A stretch of DNA of 64,000 nt, taken from NCBI RefSeq assembly GCF_036379515.1, contig NZ_DASVGN010000002.1:27689-91688 (forward strand), given 5' to 3'. The stretch comes from Castellaniella sp036379515. Lineage in GTDB: Bacteria > Pseudomonadota > Gammaproteobacteria > Burkholderiales > Burkholderiaceae_B. The notes below the pieces were generated by a model, which worked only from the letters and a program-made list of their open reading frames with translations, was not told the DNA's origin and made no database searches. The position numbers and the translations under genes were made by a program. Of the stretch, positions 1 through 8,440 are shown in pieces; position 1 is the stretch's first letter; the number at the start of each line of letters is the position of its first letter.

Positions 1-253
1 CCAGCCCACCGCCCAGCACACGGTCGAATTCTTCGATGCCGCTGGGGTTACGGATCTGCTCATGGGCCTCGATGTCGGCCAGGCGCCGCACGGGCGTGCT
101 GCCGGCAAGCGGCGCAAATCGATGCGATGGTGCGGCTGATTCACGCGTTTCCTGGAGCGTGTTCCAGGCCCCGCAATGGGGGCATCGCCCCTCCCATTTG
201 GCGCAGGCCGCTCCGCATTCCGTGCACAGAAAAAGCGTCTTTGCCTTGGCCAT
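1..253 (-). CDS. radA: DNA repair protein RadA/Sms, N-terminal part (runs off the window)
   Basis: RadA is a RecA-like, DnaB-type ATPase that helps branch migration and processing of recombination intermediates. Only about the first 84 residues are present. The translation begins MAKAKTLFLCTECGAA and shows the N-terminal four-cysteine zinc finger (CTEC, then CPHC about ten residues later) and the linker ending IEEFDRVLGGG, which leads into the RecA core in this family. The ATG overlaps by one base the TGA of the upstream SDR gene, giving a TGATG junction and implying translational coupling in an alr-SDR-radA operon. The catalytic domain lies outside the window, so integrity cannot be judged. 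Confidence 0.95.
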   Translation of the reverse strand, partial: MAKAKTLFLCTECGAACAKWEGRCPHCGAWNTLQETRESAAPSHRFAPLAGSTPVRRLADIEAHEQIRNPSGIEEFDRVLGGGL

Positions 254-969
254 CAGCGGCCCGCCAGGCTACCGCCCCCATCGACCCCCAACTCCTGGCC
301 CGTAATGTAGGATGCTTCGTCGCCCAGCAGAAACACGACAGCGGCGGCCACCTCGGCCGCCTGCCCCAACCGCCCCATGGGAATGGTCGACAGGACAGTC
401 TTTTCTGCGTCGCTACCCACCGGGTATTCGTCCCTGAACAAACCCGTCTCGACGGGGCCCGGTGAAACGGCGTTGACCGTCACTCCAAAGGGCGCCAGCT
501 CAAGCGCCCAGGTCCGCGTGCATCCGAGCAGAGCGCTCTTGGCAGCCGAATAGCTGGTATGGCCCGCAGACCCATACACGGCGCGTCCGCAAATGTTCAC
601 GATGCGGCCCGCCTTGCGTGCTTTCATGCCCGGCACGAAGGCCTGCACGGCTTGCACAGCGACGCGCACGTTCAGATCGAACGACTGATAGAGTGAAGCC
701 AGATCGACCTCGCCCAAGGCCTCTGCCATGACCGGTCCCACACAATTGACGACGGCATCGACCGGATATTTCTCGCGGATGGCGCGCAGCAGTTCTTCGG
801 TTTCGCCCGCATTGGCCAGATCACAGGCATACAGATAGCCAGGAAAGTCGATGTCGGCGGTATTGCGTGCGAGGCCCACCACATGGCAACCTTGGTCGGC
901 CAGCCGCTGACTGATGGCCCAGCCTATGCCTTTGGTGGCACCCGTCACGAGCACACAACTGTTTTTCAT
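253..969 (-). CDS. SDR-family oxidoreductase (FabG-like)
   Basis: A 238-residue classical short-chain dehydrogenase/reductase, expected to use NAD(P)(H); substrate unknown. The Rossmann motif TGATKGIG is at about residues 9-16, the NNAG-equivalent is NCVG, and the Tyr/Lys pair is in YSAAK. The family's catalytic Ser sits 13 residues before this Tyr. Here the segment is NICGRAVYG, so that position is Cys with Gly after it, whereas close relatives usually have NISSRAVFG. The C-terminus has the usual ITGQELGVDGGG. The gene lies between alr and radA, and its start overlaps the alr stop by one base. It is annotated FabG-like by fold only; a true FabG role is unlikely given the Ser replacement. Confidence 0.85.
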   Translation of the reverse strand: MKNSCVLVTGATKGIGWAISQRLADQGCHVVGLARNTADIDFPGYLYACDLANAGETEELLRAIREKYPVDAVVNCVGPVMAEALGEVDLASLYQSFDLNVRVAVQAVQAFVPGMKARKAGRIVNICGRAVYGSAGHTSYSAAKSALLGCTRTWALELAPFGVTVNAVSPGPVETGLFRDEYPVGSDAEKTVLSTIPMGRLGQAAEVAAAVVFLLGDEASYITGQELGVDGGGSLAGR

Positions 970-2108
970 TATGAATTTCCGAGAGTGGAACGGGTTGACA
1001 CCTGGCGTGGCACACGAGGCATCACGGCCGTAAGCAGTTCATAGCCAATAGTGCCACACGACTGGGCGACCTCGTCGACCGAAGGCCCGCCCTGCCCCCA
1101 GAGTACAACGGGCGAGCCCACATGGGCCTGCGGTACCGGGTCAAGATCCACGGCAAGCATATCCATGGATACCCGCCCCAGCAGACGCGTGCGGACCCCC
1201 GCCACTGTGACCGGGGTGCCTGTGACGGCATGCCGGGGATAGCCGTCGGCATATCCACAGGCCACGATACCCACCCGAGTGGCCCGTGTGGCCCTGAACG
1301 TCTGCCCATACCCGATCGCCTCACCGGCCGGCAATACGTGGGCACTGATCAACTGGGCGCTGAGCGTCATGGCCGGACGCAAACCCAGAGATTCAGCCGA
1401 GCGATCCGCGAAAGGCGACGCGCCATATAGACAGATGCCCGGGCGCACCCACTGCGCATGATCGGTCACGTGCGCGGCGAAACCTGGTGTGAGCGTGGCG
1501 GCCGAATTGCATACGCTCACCGGCCCCGGCAAACCTTGAGTCGCCCGCTGAAACCGTGCCAGTTGCTCGGACGTGACGTCTGGATCGTCATCGGCGCGTG
1601 CGAAATGAGTCATCTTGCCGATCTCGGCCAAAACCCCTGATGCCTTCAATGCCAGTGCCCGATCAAATGCCGCACGATATTCATCGGGCTGGAAACCCAG
1701 CCGATGCATCCCGCTGTTGAGCTTGACGAAAGCATTCAAGCCGCGCACGGCAGGCGTGGCCTCAAGCATGGACAGTTGCTCGGCACAATGCAAGGTGGTC
1801 GCAATACCGTACTGCTGAAGAACAGAAATATCCGCCGGCTCAAAAAAACCTTCGAGCAATAGCAGCGGCCCCTTCCAGCCTGATTCTCGGCAATGGATGG
1901 CTTCGTCCAAATCCAGCATGGCCAGCCCATCTGCTTTGGCAAAGCCGCATAAGGCCACGTCCAGCCCATGACCATAGGCATGCGCCTTGATGACGGCCCA
2001 GATGAACGGGGCCTGGCCCTGCGCATCCTGAGCCAGATGCTGGCGTACGACGTGCAAGTTGTGGGACAAGGCTTCGGTGTCTAGAGTCGCCAGAATCGGG
2101 CGAGGCAT
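969..2108 (-). CDS. alr: Alanine racemase
   Basis: A PLP-dependent racemase (379 aa) that interconverts L- and D-alanine in the cytoplasm and supplies D-Ala for peptidoglycan. The PLP lysine is in AVIKAHAYGHG (about K41). The second catalytic base, Tyr, is in IGYGQTF (about residue 263), and the RVSMDML and C-terminal YELL segments also fit Alr. I chose the ATG at 2108 over an in-frame TTG at 2120 because a GGGGGA Shine-Dalgarno lies 5 bases before the ATG and the TTG lies inside it. It is the first gene of an apparent alr-SDR-radA operon. Whether it is the constitutive (Alr) or catabolic (DadX) type cannot be told here; no dadA is adjacent. Confidence 0.95.
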   Translation of the reverse strand: MPRPILATLDTEALSHNLHVVRQHLAQDAQGQAPFIWAVIKAHAYGHGLDVALCGFAKADGLAMLDLDEAIHCRESGWKGPLLLLEGFFEPADISVLQQYGIATTLHCAEQLSMLEATPAVRGLNAFVKLNSGMHRLGFQPDEYRAAFDRALALKASGVLAEIGKMTHFARADDDPDVTSEQLARFQRATQGLPGPVSVCNSAATLTPGFAAHVTDHAQWVRPGICLYGASPFADRSAESLGLRPAMTLSAQLISAHVLPAGEAIGYGQTFRATRATRVGIVACGYADGYPRHAVTGTPVTVAGVRTRLLGRVSMDMLAVDLDPVPQAHVGSPVVLWGQGGPSVDEVAQSCGTIGYELLTAVMPRVPRQVSTRSTLGNS

Positions 2109-2215
2109 GGAATCCCCCAAAAGCTAGAATGGCACCACCCACAGCGGCAGGCCGCGCTCAGTATACTGCCTGCCATCCAACGCGATCTCACGGATCAATT
2201 CCTCGCTTCACCGCC

Positions 2216-3085
2216 ATGACTCCCGACGAATACTGCAAGAACAAGGCCGCCCAAAGCGGTACGAGTTTCCACTATGCCTTCCTGTTCCTGCCCCCCGCAC
2301 AACGGCGGGCCATGACTGCACTGCAAGCCTTTTGCCGTGAGGTCGAGGATATCGTGGAACAAACCACCGAGGCCTCTGTGGCACGCATGAAGCTCGCCTG
2401 GTGGCGCAGCCAGGTCGAGCTCATGTTTGGCGGCAAACCCGACCACCCTGTGGCGATCGCGCTGACACCCCATATCGCTGCCTGCGCGCTGACGGCAGAT
2501 CCTTTCTATGCTGTCATCGAAGCCTCTGAGCGCAACCTGGACCAGTTCCGTTATCCGGATCGGGCTGCACTTCAGCAGTACTGCTGGCTTGCCAGTGGCC
2601 GGATCAGCGGTCTCACGGCGGGAATCCTGGGAGAACCCTCACCATCCGCCATGAAGTTTGCCGAAGCACTGGGAATTGCCCTGCAAATGAGCACGATCCT
2701 CGCCGACGTAGGTGAAGACGCGCGTCGCGGGCGCATCTACCTGCCCGCAGACGCGATGGATCGTCATTCAGTGACCGTCAACGAAGTACTGGATGGACAT
2801 TACTCGGCTCAATTTCAGGCGCTGATGGGCGAGGAGCTGAAGGACACGCGAGCACTCTACCGTGACGCCATGCAATTGCTGGACGAAGCGGACAGGCGGG
2901 CGCAGCGCCCGAACTTGATTCTCGCCGCCATCCATTGGACCTTGCTGGGTGAACTGGAACGCGATGGCTGGCACGTGCTGGACCAGCGTATCGCGCTCAC
3001 TCCCATCCGCAAATTCTGGCTTGCGTGGCGGACCTGGGTCAATGGCGGCCGTCATATCGCTCGTCAGCTGGCAACACACCCTTGA
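2216..3085 (+). CDS. Squalene/phytoene synthase family protein, HpnD-like with a variant first Asp motif
   Basis: A 289-residue protein of the head-to-head prenyl synthase family. HpnD makes presqualene diphosphate from two farnesyl diphosphates for hopanoid synthesis. The second metal motif is clear (DVGEDARRGRIYLP), although the preceding Arg usual in LRDVGED is Ala. The first motif, normally DDVVD or DDIVD after FCRE, reads EDIVE, so both outer aspartates are glutamates. The usual GMEMDL and YCHRVAG segments are also changed (SERNLDQ, YCWLASG). The ATG at 2216 follows family N-termini beginning MTPDEYC; no strong ribosome site is visible. It is divergent from alr. No hpnC, hpnE or shc is near. 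Function is inferred and activity is uncertain. Confidence 0.75.
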   Translation: MTPDEYCKNKAAQSGTSFHYAFLFLPPAQRRAMTALQAFCREVEDIVEQTTEASVARMKLAWWRSQVELMFGGKPDHPVAIALTPHIAACALTADPFYAVIEASERNLDQFRYPDRAALQQYCWLASGRISGLTAGILGEPSPSAMKFAEALGIALQMSTILADVGEDARRGRIYLPADAMDRHSVTVNEVLDGHYSAQFQALMGEELKDTRALYRDAMQLLDEADRRAQRPNLILAAIHWTLLGELERDGWHVLDQRIALTPIRKFWLAWRTWVNGGRHIARQLATHP

Positions 3086-3097
3086 CCTATGGCGCGC

Positions 3098-4063
3098 TCA
3101 GGAGACCCCCGCACGGGGGCCGGCCAAACCCGTGCGCCGGCCCATCAGGGTGCGCTTCCCGAACAGGCTTTCGATGAGTTCCACGGCCACCCGCGCGGTA
3201 GCATTACGCACGTCCAGGGCCGGGTTGAGCTCCACGATGTCCACCGACCCCACACGACCGGTGTCCGCCAGCATTTCCATGCACAACTGAGCCTCGCGCC
3301 ACGTAGGGCCCCCGAGCACCGTGGTCCCAACGCCAGGCGCATAACCGGGATCGAGAAAATCGACGTCAAAGCTCACGTGCACGTGAGCATCAACCGGCAA
3401 GTCCGCCAGCGCAGCCTCCATCACCGCCCGCATGCCCCATTCATCGATCGCCCGCATGTCGTAGACGTCCAGCCCCTGCGCATAGACGAATTCGCGCTCT
3501 CCAGCATCCACGCTGCGAATTCCGATCATCCGCATCTCATCAGGGACCAAGGCGGGTTCAGCCCCGCCCAGACAGACCAGCTCGTCGGGCCCAAAGCCAC
3601 ACAGGCAGGCCACCGGCATGCCGTGAATGTTGCCACTGGGGGTGAGTTGCACCGTATTGAAATCCGTATGCGCATCGAGCCAGAACACGCGCAAAGGCTG
3701 ATGGCGTTGATGACAATAGCGCGCCACTGCTCCGACCGACCCGACACCCAGGCTATGGTCTCCGCCCAACATCATGGGCAGTCGGCCTGCTTGCATCTGC
3801 TCCCTCACGGCGGCGTGAATACGCCGATTCCACTCAACTACCTGCGCAAGGTGACGATATCCCTGATCTGGCGGTAGCCAGGGATTGGCGGGCCCGGCAA
3901 GATTTCCGGTATCCATGACGGTACAGCCGCGCCCCTGCAAGGCGCGCGCCAACCCGGCTACCCGCAGCGCCTCGGGGCCCATGGAAGCCCCGCGGGTTCC
4001 CGCGCCAATGTCGGTCGGCACACCGATCAACGCCACTACAGGTGAAGCCGCAGACCCAGTCAT
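3098..4063 (-). CDS. rocF: Arginase
   Basis: A binuclear Mn enzyme (321 aa) that splits L-arginine into ornithine and urea. The Mn-ligand blocks appear in order: GGDHSLG, DAHTDFN, SGNIHGMP, SFDVDFLDP and VELNP. The ATG at 4063 is preferred over a GTG at 4069 because AAGGAG ends five bases before the ATG, while the GTG falls inside that site. The ribosome site overlaps the TAA of the upstream ornithine cyclodeaminase gene, so the two are probably translated together and feed arginine through ornithine to proline. The other ureohydrolase option is agmatinase or formimidoylglutamase, but the SGNIHGMP loop and the partner gene favour arginase. Confidence 0.93.
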   Translation of the reverse strand: MTGSAASPVVALIGVPTDIGAGTRGASMGPEALRVAGLARALQGRGCTVMDTGNLAGPANPWLPPDQGYRHLAQVVEWNRRIHAAVREQMQAGRLPMMLGGDHSLGVGSVGAVARYCHQRHQPLRVFWLDAHTDFNTVQLTPSGNIHGMPVACLCGFGPDELVCLGGAEPALVPDEMRMIGIRSVDAGEREFVYAQGLDVYDMRAIDEWGMRAVMEAALADLPVDAHVHVSFDVDFLDPGYAPGVGTTVLGGPTWREAQLCMEMLADTGRVGSVDIVELNPALDVRNATARVAVELIESLFGKRTLMGRRTGLAGPRAGVS

Positions 4064-4072
4064 GGCCACTCC

Positions 4073-5158
4073 TTACGCACGCACCGCTTCGGGCTCGTGC
4101 ACGGATTGCGCAAGCCACCATCCAAACAAATCCCTTGGATCATCCTGCGAGGAAGTGACGTCCACCCACGAGCCCACCCCAAAGCGTTCCGCTGCAGCGC
4201 GAAGGAAGCGAAGCGCAGCATAATCCTCGAGGGCAAACCCCACGGAGTCGAACACGGTGATCTGATCGGGCCCAACCCGGCCCGGAGCGACCCCCGTCAG
4301 GACCTGCCACAGCTCGACAACCGGAAAATCAGCCGGCATCTGCTGAATCTCACCTTCTTCCCGGGTCTGCGGCACGTATTCCACAAAGACCGAAGCCCTT
4401 GGGAGGACAGCAGGATCGAGTTCTGTCTTGCCGGGACTATCACCGCCTACGGCGTTGATGTGCATGCCTGGTTCGAGCATGTTGGCCGTCAGCACCTGAG
4501 CAGGGCCTTGATGAGCCGTCAAGGTACTCACGATGTCGGCGCCCTGGATGGCCTGTGCCGCAGAGTCGCAGATCTGAATACGGAATGGCGTGTCAAAGGC
4601 ATGAGCATTCAGCAGATTGCGCTGCAAGCGTTCGGAGGCAGCCTGATCCAGGTCGTACAGGCGCAGATCCTGAATCCCCAACAACGCACGAAAAGCCATT
4701 GCCTGAAAATCGCTTTGTGCACCGTTACCGATGATTGCCATGACCCGGCTGTCCGGTCGCGCCAAGGTGCGCGCTGCTAGCGCGGAATTCGCCGCCGTGC
4801 GCAAGGCGGTCGTCAGCGTCAGTTCACTGAGCAAACGGATCATGCCGGTATCGCAGTCCAGCAGGGCTCCCATGGCCATCACGGTCGGCAGACCGTACCG
4901 CCCATTGTCCGGATGACCGTTGACGCATTTGAAGGTGTAATGTCGGCCATCCGTGATCGGCATGAGCTCGATGACGCCTGCGTCCGTGTAGGCACCGATG
5001 CGCGAAGCCTTGTCGAAATCAGGCCAGCGCAAATAATCTTCTTTCAGGATACCGGCCAATTCTTGCAATGCCGCAGGAACGCCCATGAGATGAAGCAAAC
5101 GCGCCACATCGTGGGTATCCAGCAGCCGGGTGCGAGGCCGTGTGATGGAAGTCTTCAT
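4073..5158 (-). CDS. Ornithine cyclodeaminase
   Basis: An NAD-dependent enzyme of the OCD/mu-crystallin family (361 aa) that converts L-ornithine to L-proline and ammonia. Visible signatures are the substrate-side KCVNGHPDN segment, the nucleotide-binding GNGAQSDFQ motif near the middle, and NAVGGDSPGKTELD, whose Asp is the usual catalytic acid. The ATG at 5158 is chosen over an upstream start at 5209: TGGAG lies seven bases before it, and the resulting length matches the family. It sits upstream of arginase with a 9-base gap, the arginase ribosome site starting inside its stop codon. A divergent Lrp-type regulator starts 133 bases away. Confidence 0.93.
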   Translation of the reverse strand: MKTSITRPRTRLLDTHDVARLLHLMGVPAALQELAGILKEDYLRWPDFDKASRIGAYTDAGVIELMPITDGRHYTFKCVNGHPDNGRYGLPTVMAMGALLDCDTGMIRLLSELTLTTALRTAANSALAARTLARPDSRVMAIIGNGAQSDFQAMAFRALLGIQDLRLYDLDQAASERLQRNLLNAHAFDTPFRIQICDSAAQAIQGADIVSTLTAHQGPAQVLTANMLEPGMHINAVGGDSPGKTELDPAVLPRASVFVEYVPQTREEGEIQQMPADFPVVELWQVLTGVAPGRVGPDQITVFDSVGFALEDYAALRFLRAAAERFGVGSWVDVTSSQDDPRDLFGWWLAQSVHEPEAVRA

Positions 5159-5217
5159 GGCGTATCTCCAGAATGGATCTGCATTCAGTCTGGAGCACGG
5201 ACGCGACAATGTATATC

Positions 5218-5251
5218 GTCAATTTCGCCTGAGAAACGACATAAAATTGAC
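5218..5251. promoter_or_regulatory. Inverted repeat between ocd and the divergent Lrp-type gene: candidate operator
   Basis: GTCAATTT at 5218-5225 is repeated as its exact reverse complement AAATTGAC at 5244-5251, with 18 bases between and 26 bases centre to centre. The element sits in the 133-base AT-richer gap between the two divergent starts, where an Lrp/AsnC-family regulator would be expected to bind. The right arm also contains TTGACA, which could serve as a -35 box for the plus-strand gene, but I see no convincing -10 at the right distance. Binding is inferred. Confidence 0.45.
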
Positions 5252-5291
5252 AGATTGCTGCCTCTGACTGTGCACATTGAGCAAACACGCC

Positions 5292-5717
5292 ATGGACACC
5301 CTCGATCAAACCCTCATCCGCCTGCTACGCGCCAACGCGCGAGCCAGTATCGCCACGCTGGCGCACCGCCTTGGGGTAGCGCGTGGCACCGTGACGCAAC
5401 GCATGAGAAAACTGGAAGACGCCGGCCTGATTGTTGGCTATACCGTACGCCTGCGGCCAGACGCCCAACCGCAGGCGATTCAGGCCTGGATGTGCATCGC
5501 CGTCGAAGGCAACGAAGCCCGTACCGTCATCGCCAGCCTGCTGGGCGAACCGGGCGTTGCCACCTTGCACGATACCAATGGGCGCTGGGACCTGTTGGCC
5601 GAATTGCGCGCCTCGGATCTGCAAGAGCTATCGCAAGTGCTAGAGCGCATCCGGTTGATTCGGGGGATCAGCCAGTCAGAGACCAGCATCCACCTGAAGA
5701 CGTACCGAACCGCCTAG
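5292..5717 (+). CDS. Lrp/AsnC-family transcriptional regulator
   Basis: A 141-residue regulator with the family architecture: an N-terminal winged helix-turn-helix (LDQTLIRLLRANARASIATLAHRLG region, recognition helix near ARGTVTQRMRKLE) and a C-terminal RAM/ACT-like domain for effector binding and oligomerisation. The ATG at 5292 gives the usual MDxLDxxL start; a TTG at 5277 would only add five residues. It is transcribed away from ocd-arginase, the usual arrangement for a local regulator, so ornithine or arginine is a reasonable effector guess. It ends 21 bases before the convergent thrC stop. The effector is inference only. Confidence 0.9.
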   Translation: MDTLDQTLIRLLRANARASIATLAHRLGVARGTVTQRMRKLEDAGLIVGYTVRLRPDAQPQAIQAWMCIAVEGNEARTVIASLLGEPGVATLHDTNGRWDLLAELRASDLQELSQVLERIRLIRGISQSETSIHLKTYRTA

Positions 5718-5738
5718 TCCAAGCCCCAGGAACCCCGG

Positions 5739-7139
5739 CTACAGTGCATGCTGCTGCACGTAGTCGGCGACCTGCTGCACGCTGCAATCGATGATCCGGA
5801 CACGCTGCTCACGCCGGGACAAGTCAGCCAGCGCCTCCGGGACCGGAGGCCGAATGCCCGTGGCCTCTTCGATGGTGGCCGAAAACTTGGCCGGCAAAGC
5901 AGTCTCCAGTACCAGCATGGGGACGCCGTCCTCGAGGTGTTCGCGGGCTACCTTGACTCCGTCAGCCGTGTGCGGGTCGATCAACACCCCCGCTTCCTGA
6001 TGCACAGAGCGAATGGTCTGCAGGCGATCAGCATGCGAACTGGAGCCCGCCACAAACCCGTATTCGGCGGTGAATTTGGGCTTGAGCGCCGACAAATCGA
6101 ACTGCCCGTTTTGCTTCAACTCTTGCATGAGCGTCACCACCCGACGGGGGTCGCGCCCCACCAGATCGAAGATGAAGCGCTCAAAATTCGAAGCCCTGGA
6201 GATGTCCATGGAAGGGCTGGACGTCGCAAGGGTCTGACGGGCCGATCGGGGGCGATAGACCCCTGTGCGGAAAAATTCTTCGAGCACGTTGTTCTCGTTG
6301 GTGGCCAGCACCAGACGACGGATCGGCAAACCCATTTGACGGGCGATATGTCCCGCAAGAATGTTGCCAAAATTGCCCGAAGGCACGGCAAACGAGACTT
6401 CTTCACCCGGGAGATGGGTCATGCGCAACCACCCCCAGACGTAATAAACGACCTGCGCCGCGATCCGGGCCCAGTTGATGGAATTTACCGCCCCCAGATG
6501 ATGTGCACTTTTGAAGGCCAGATCGCCCGAGAGTGCCTTGACGATGTCCTGGCACTCGTCGAACACCCCGCGCACGGCCAGATTATGGATATTGGCATCC
6601 TGCAGGGAATACATCTGGGCACGCTGAAAATCGCTCATCCGGCCGTGTGGAGAGAGCATGAACACCGCCACACCTTTTTTACCGCGCAACGCATATTCGG
6701 CGGCAGACCCCGTGTCTCCCGAGGTGGCCCCCAGAATATTGAGCGTCTGGCCCCGTTGCGCCAGGACTGCTTCAAAGACTTCGCCCAGAAACTGCATGGC
6801 CATGTCCTTGAACGCCAGCGTCGGGCCTTCGGACAGCCCGAGCAGCGACAGACCGGACGACAAGGGCTTCACAGGCGCAATACGCGGAAATACGCTGGGG
6901 GCATAGGCGGCCCTGGTCATGCGTTGTAGGGCCTCGGGGGTCATATCGTCGATGAACAGACCCAGTACCTGGGCGGCCAGATCGGCGTAATCCAGGTTGC
7001 GCCACGCTTCAAGTTGCACAGAAGACAACTTGGGCAGACTGGCTGGCAGAGTCAACCCGCCATCCGGTGCCAGCCCTTCGAGCAAGATATCGCAAAATGG
7101 CAGGGGGGCCATCCCGCCCCGAGTCGACAGGTATTTCAA
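5739..7139 (-). CDS. thrC: Threonine synthase
   Basis: A PLP enzyme (466 aa) that converts O-phosphohomoserine to L-threonine. The protein begins MKYLSTRGG as in the family. The PLP lysine is in LAFKDMAMQFLG, and the ATSGDTGSAA and PSGNFGN phosphate-binding loops are present. The start is a TTG at 7139-7137: family N-termini begin exactly there, GGAG lies eight bases upstream, and there is no ATG alternative until nine codons later. The TTG overlaps the TGA of hom. It is the last gene of alaC-hom-thrC. Confidence 0.95.
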   Translation of the reverse strand: MKYLSTRGGMAPLPFCDILLEGLAPDGGLTLPASLPKLSSVQLEAWRNLDYADLAAQVLGLFIDDMTPEALQRMTRAAYAPSVFPRIAPVKPLSSGLSLLGLSEGPTLAFKDMAMQFLGEVFEAVLAQRGQTLNILGATSGDTGSAAEYALRGKKGVAVFMLSPHGRMSDFQRAQMYSLQDANIHNLAVRGVFDECQDIVKALSGDLAFKSAHHLGAVNSINWARIAAQVVYYVWGWLRMTHLPGEEVSFAVPSGNFGNILAGHIARQMGLPIRRLVLATNENNVLEEFFRTGVYRPRSARQTLATSSPSMDISRASNFERFIFDLVGRDPRRVVTLMQELKQNGQFDLSALKPKFTAEYGFVAGSSSHADRLQTIRSVHQEAGVLIDPHTADGVKVAREHLEDGVPMLVLETALPAKFSATIEEATGIRPPVPEALADLSRREQRVRIIDCSVQQVADYVQQHAL

Positions 7140-8440
7140 TTGATGTTCTCCACACGCAGGCGCGTGACCCCCGAATGTACAAAGGGTAAATCGTGAATGA
7201 TCCGCAAGGCCTGCTGCACGTCGCCTTCGCGTGCCTCATGCGTCAGGAAAATGATGTCGGCCTGATGTTCACCGTGGGGTTGCTGGAACATCGAGCCCAC
7301 GGAAATTTTTGCCTGTGACAAAATGCGGGCCAGGTCAGCCAGTACCCCTGGCCGGTCGTCGACCCGAAGGCGCAGATAAAAGCTGGTACGGACCTCGGCC
7401 ATGGGCAAAATCGGGATATCGGCCATGGCATCGGGCTGAAACGCCAGATGAGGCACGCGATGCTCCGGGTCGGCCATCTGCAGGCGAGCCACATCCACGA
7501 GGTCGGCCACTACCGCCGAGGCCGTAGGCAAAGCGCCCGCACCCTGCCCATAGTACAGAGACGGCCCCACCACATCGCCACGCACCAGAACCGCATTCAT
7601 GGCGCCCTCTACACTGGCCAGCAGGCAGTCCGCCGGCACCAGCGCCGGGTGCACGCGCAATTCGATTCCGTCTGGCCGATGCCGCGTGATGCCCAGCAAC
7701 TTGATGCGATAGCCCAGTCGCTCGGCGTGGACGATGTCTTCGGAGGCCAGATGCGAGATGCCTTCGATATAGGCGCGGTCGAACTGCACGGGAACGCCAA
7801 ACGCCAGCGAAGCCAGCAAGGTGAGCTTGTGCGCAGCGTCCACCCCCTCGACATCGAACGTGGGGTCGGTCTCGGCGTAGCCCAGGCGCTGCGCCTCGGC
7901 CAGCACTGTCTCGAAGGGAAGCCCGCGCTGGCGCATCTCGGACAAAATGAAGTTGGTGGTGCCATTGATGATGCCCGCCACCCACTGGATCCGATTGGCC
8001 GTCAGGCCCTCGCGAATCGCCTTGATGATCGGGATACCGCCGCCGACGGCTGCCTCGAAGGCGACCATCACACCCTGCGCTTGAGCCGCCGCGAAGATCT
8101 CGTTGCCGTGCACGGCAAGCAACGCCTTATTGGCCGTCACGACGTGCTTACCCTGAGCGATCGCCTCCAGAATGCACTCGCGGGCGACCGTCTCACCGCC
8201 CACCAGTTCGACGATGATGTCGATATCCGGATCATGCACCAGCGACTGGACATCAGTGGTCACCCGCACATCCGGTCCCACCAGTGCACGCGCCTTGGCC
8301 ACATCACGTACCGCCACGGCCGCCACCTCGATGTGGCGCCCCGCCCTGCGAGCGATCTCGCCGCCATTTTGCTTCAGAACGGTCCAGACGCCACCGCCAA
8401 CGACTCCGAGGCCCAGCAAACCTACACGCACAGGTTTCAT
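7136..8440 (-). CDS. hom: Homoserine dehydrogenase
   Basis: An NAD(P)-dependent enzyme (434 aa) that reduces aspartate semialdehyde to homoserine, the branch-point step for threonine and methionine. The order is an N-terminal Rossmann fold (GLLGLGVVGGGV), the catalytic core (AAVGGGIPIIKAIREGL, INGTTNFIL) and a C-terminal ACT domain (about residues 350-434, SFYLRLRVDDRPGVLADLA), the usual site of threonine feedback. It is not fused to aspartokinase. Its ATG overlaps the alaC TGA and its TGA overlaps the thrC start, so all three genes are coupled. Confidence 0.97.
   Translation of the reverse strand: MKPVRVGLLGLGVVGGGVWTVLKQNGGEIARRAGRHIEVAAVAVRDVAKARALVGPDVRVTTDVQSLVHDPDIDIIVELVGGETVARECILEAIAQGKHVVTANKALLAVHGNEIFAAAQAQGVMVAFEAAVGGGIPIIKAIREGLTANRIQWVAGIINGTTNFILSEMRQRGLPFETVLAEAQRLGYAETDPTFDVEGVDAAHKLTLLASLAFGVPVQFDRAYIEGISHLASEDIVHAERLGYRIKLLGITRHRPDGIELRVHPALVPADCLLASVEGAMNAVLVRGDVVGPSLYYGQGAGALPTASAVVADLVDVARLQMADPEHRVPHLAFQPDAMADIPILPMAEVRTSFYLRLRVDDRPGVLADLARILSQAKISVGSMFQQPHGEHQADIIFLTHEAREGDVQQALRIIHDLPFVHSGVTRLRVENIN

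Noticed and set aside
3089..3877. A 262-codon plus-strand open frame following the prenyl-synthase-like gene
   Set aside because: Antisense to arginase, whose metal motifs are all present. The His-rich translation is an artefact of reading GTG/CAC-rich codons backward.
5748..6929. A 393-codon plus-strand open frame
   Set aside because: Antisense to thrC, with no motif.
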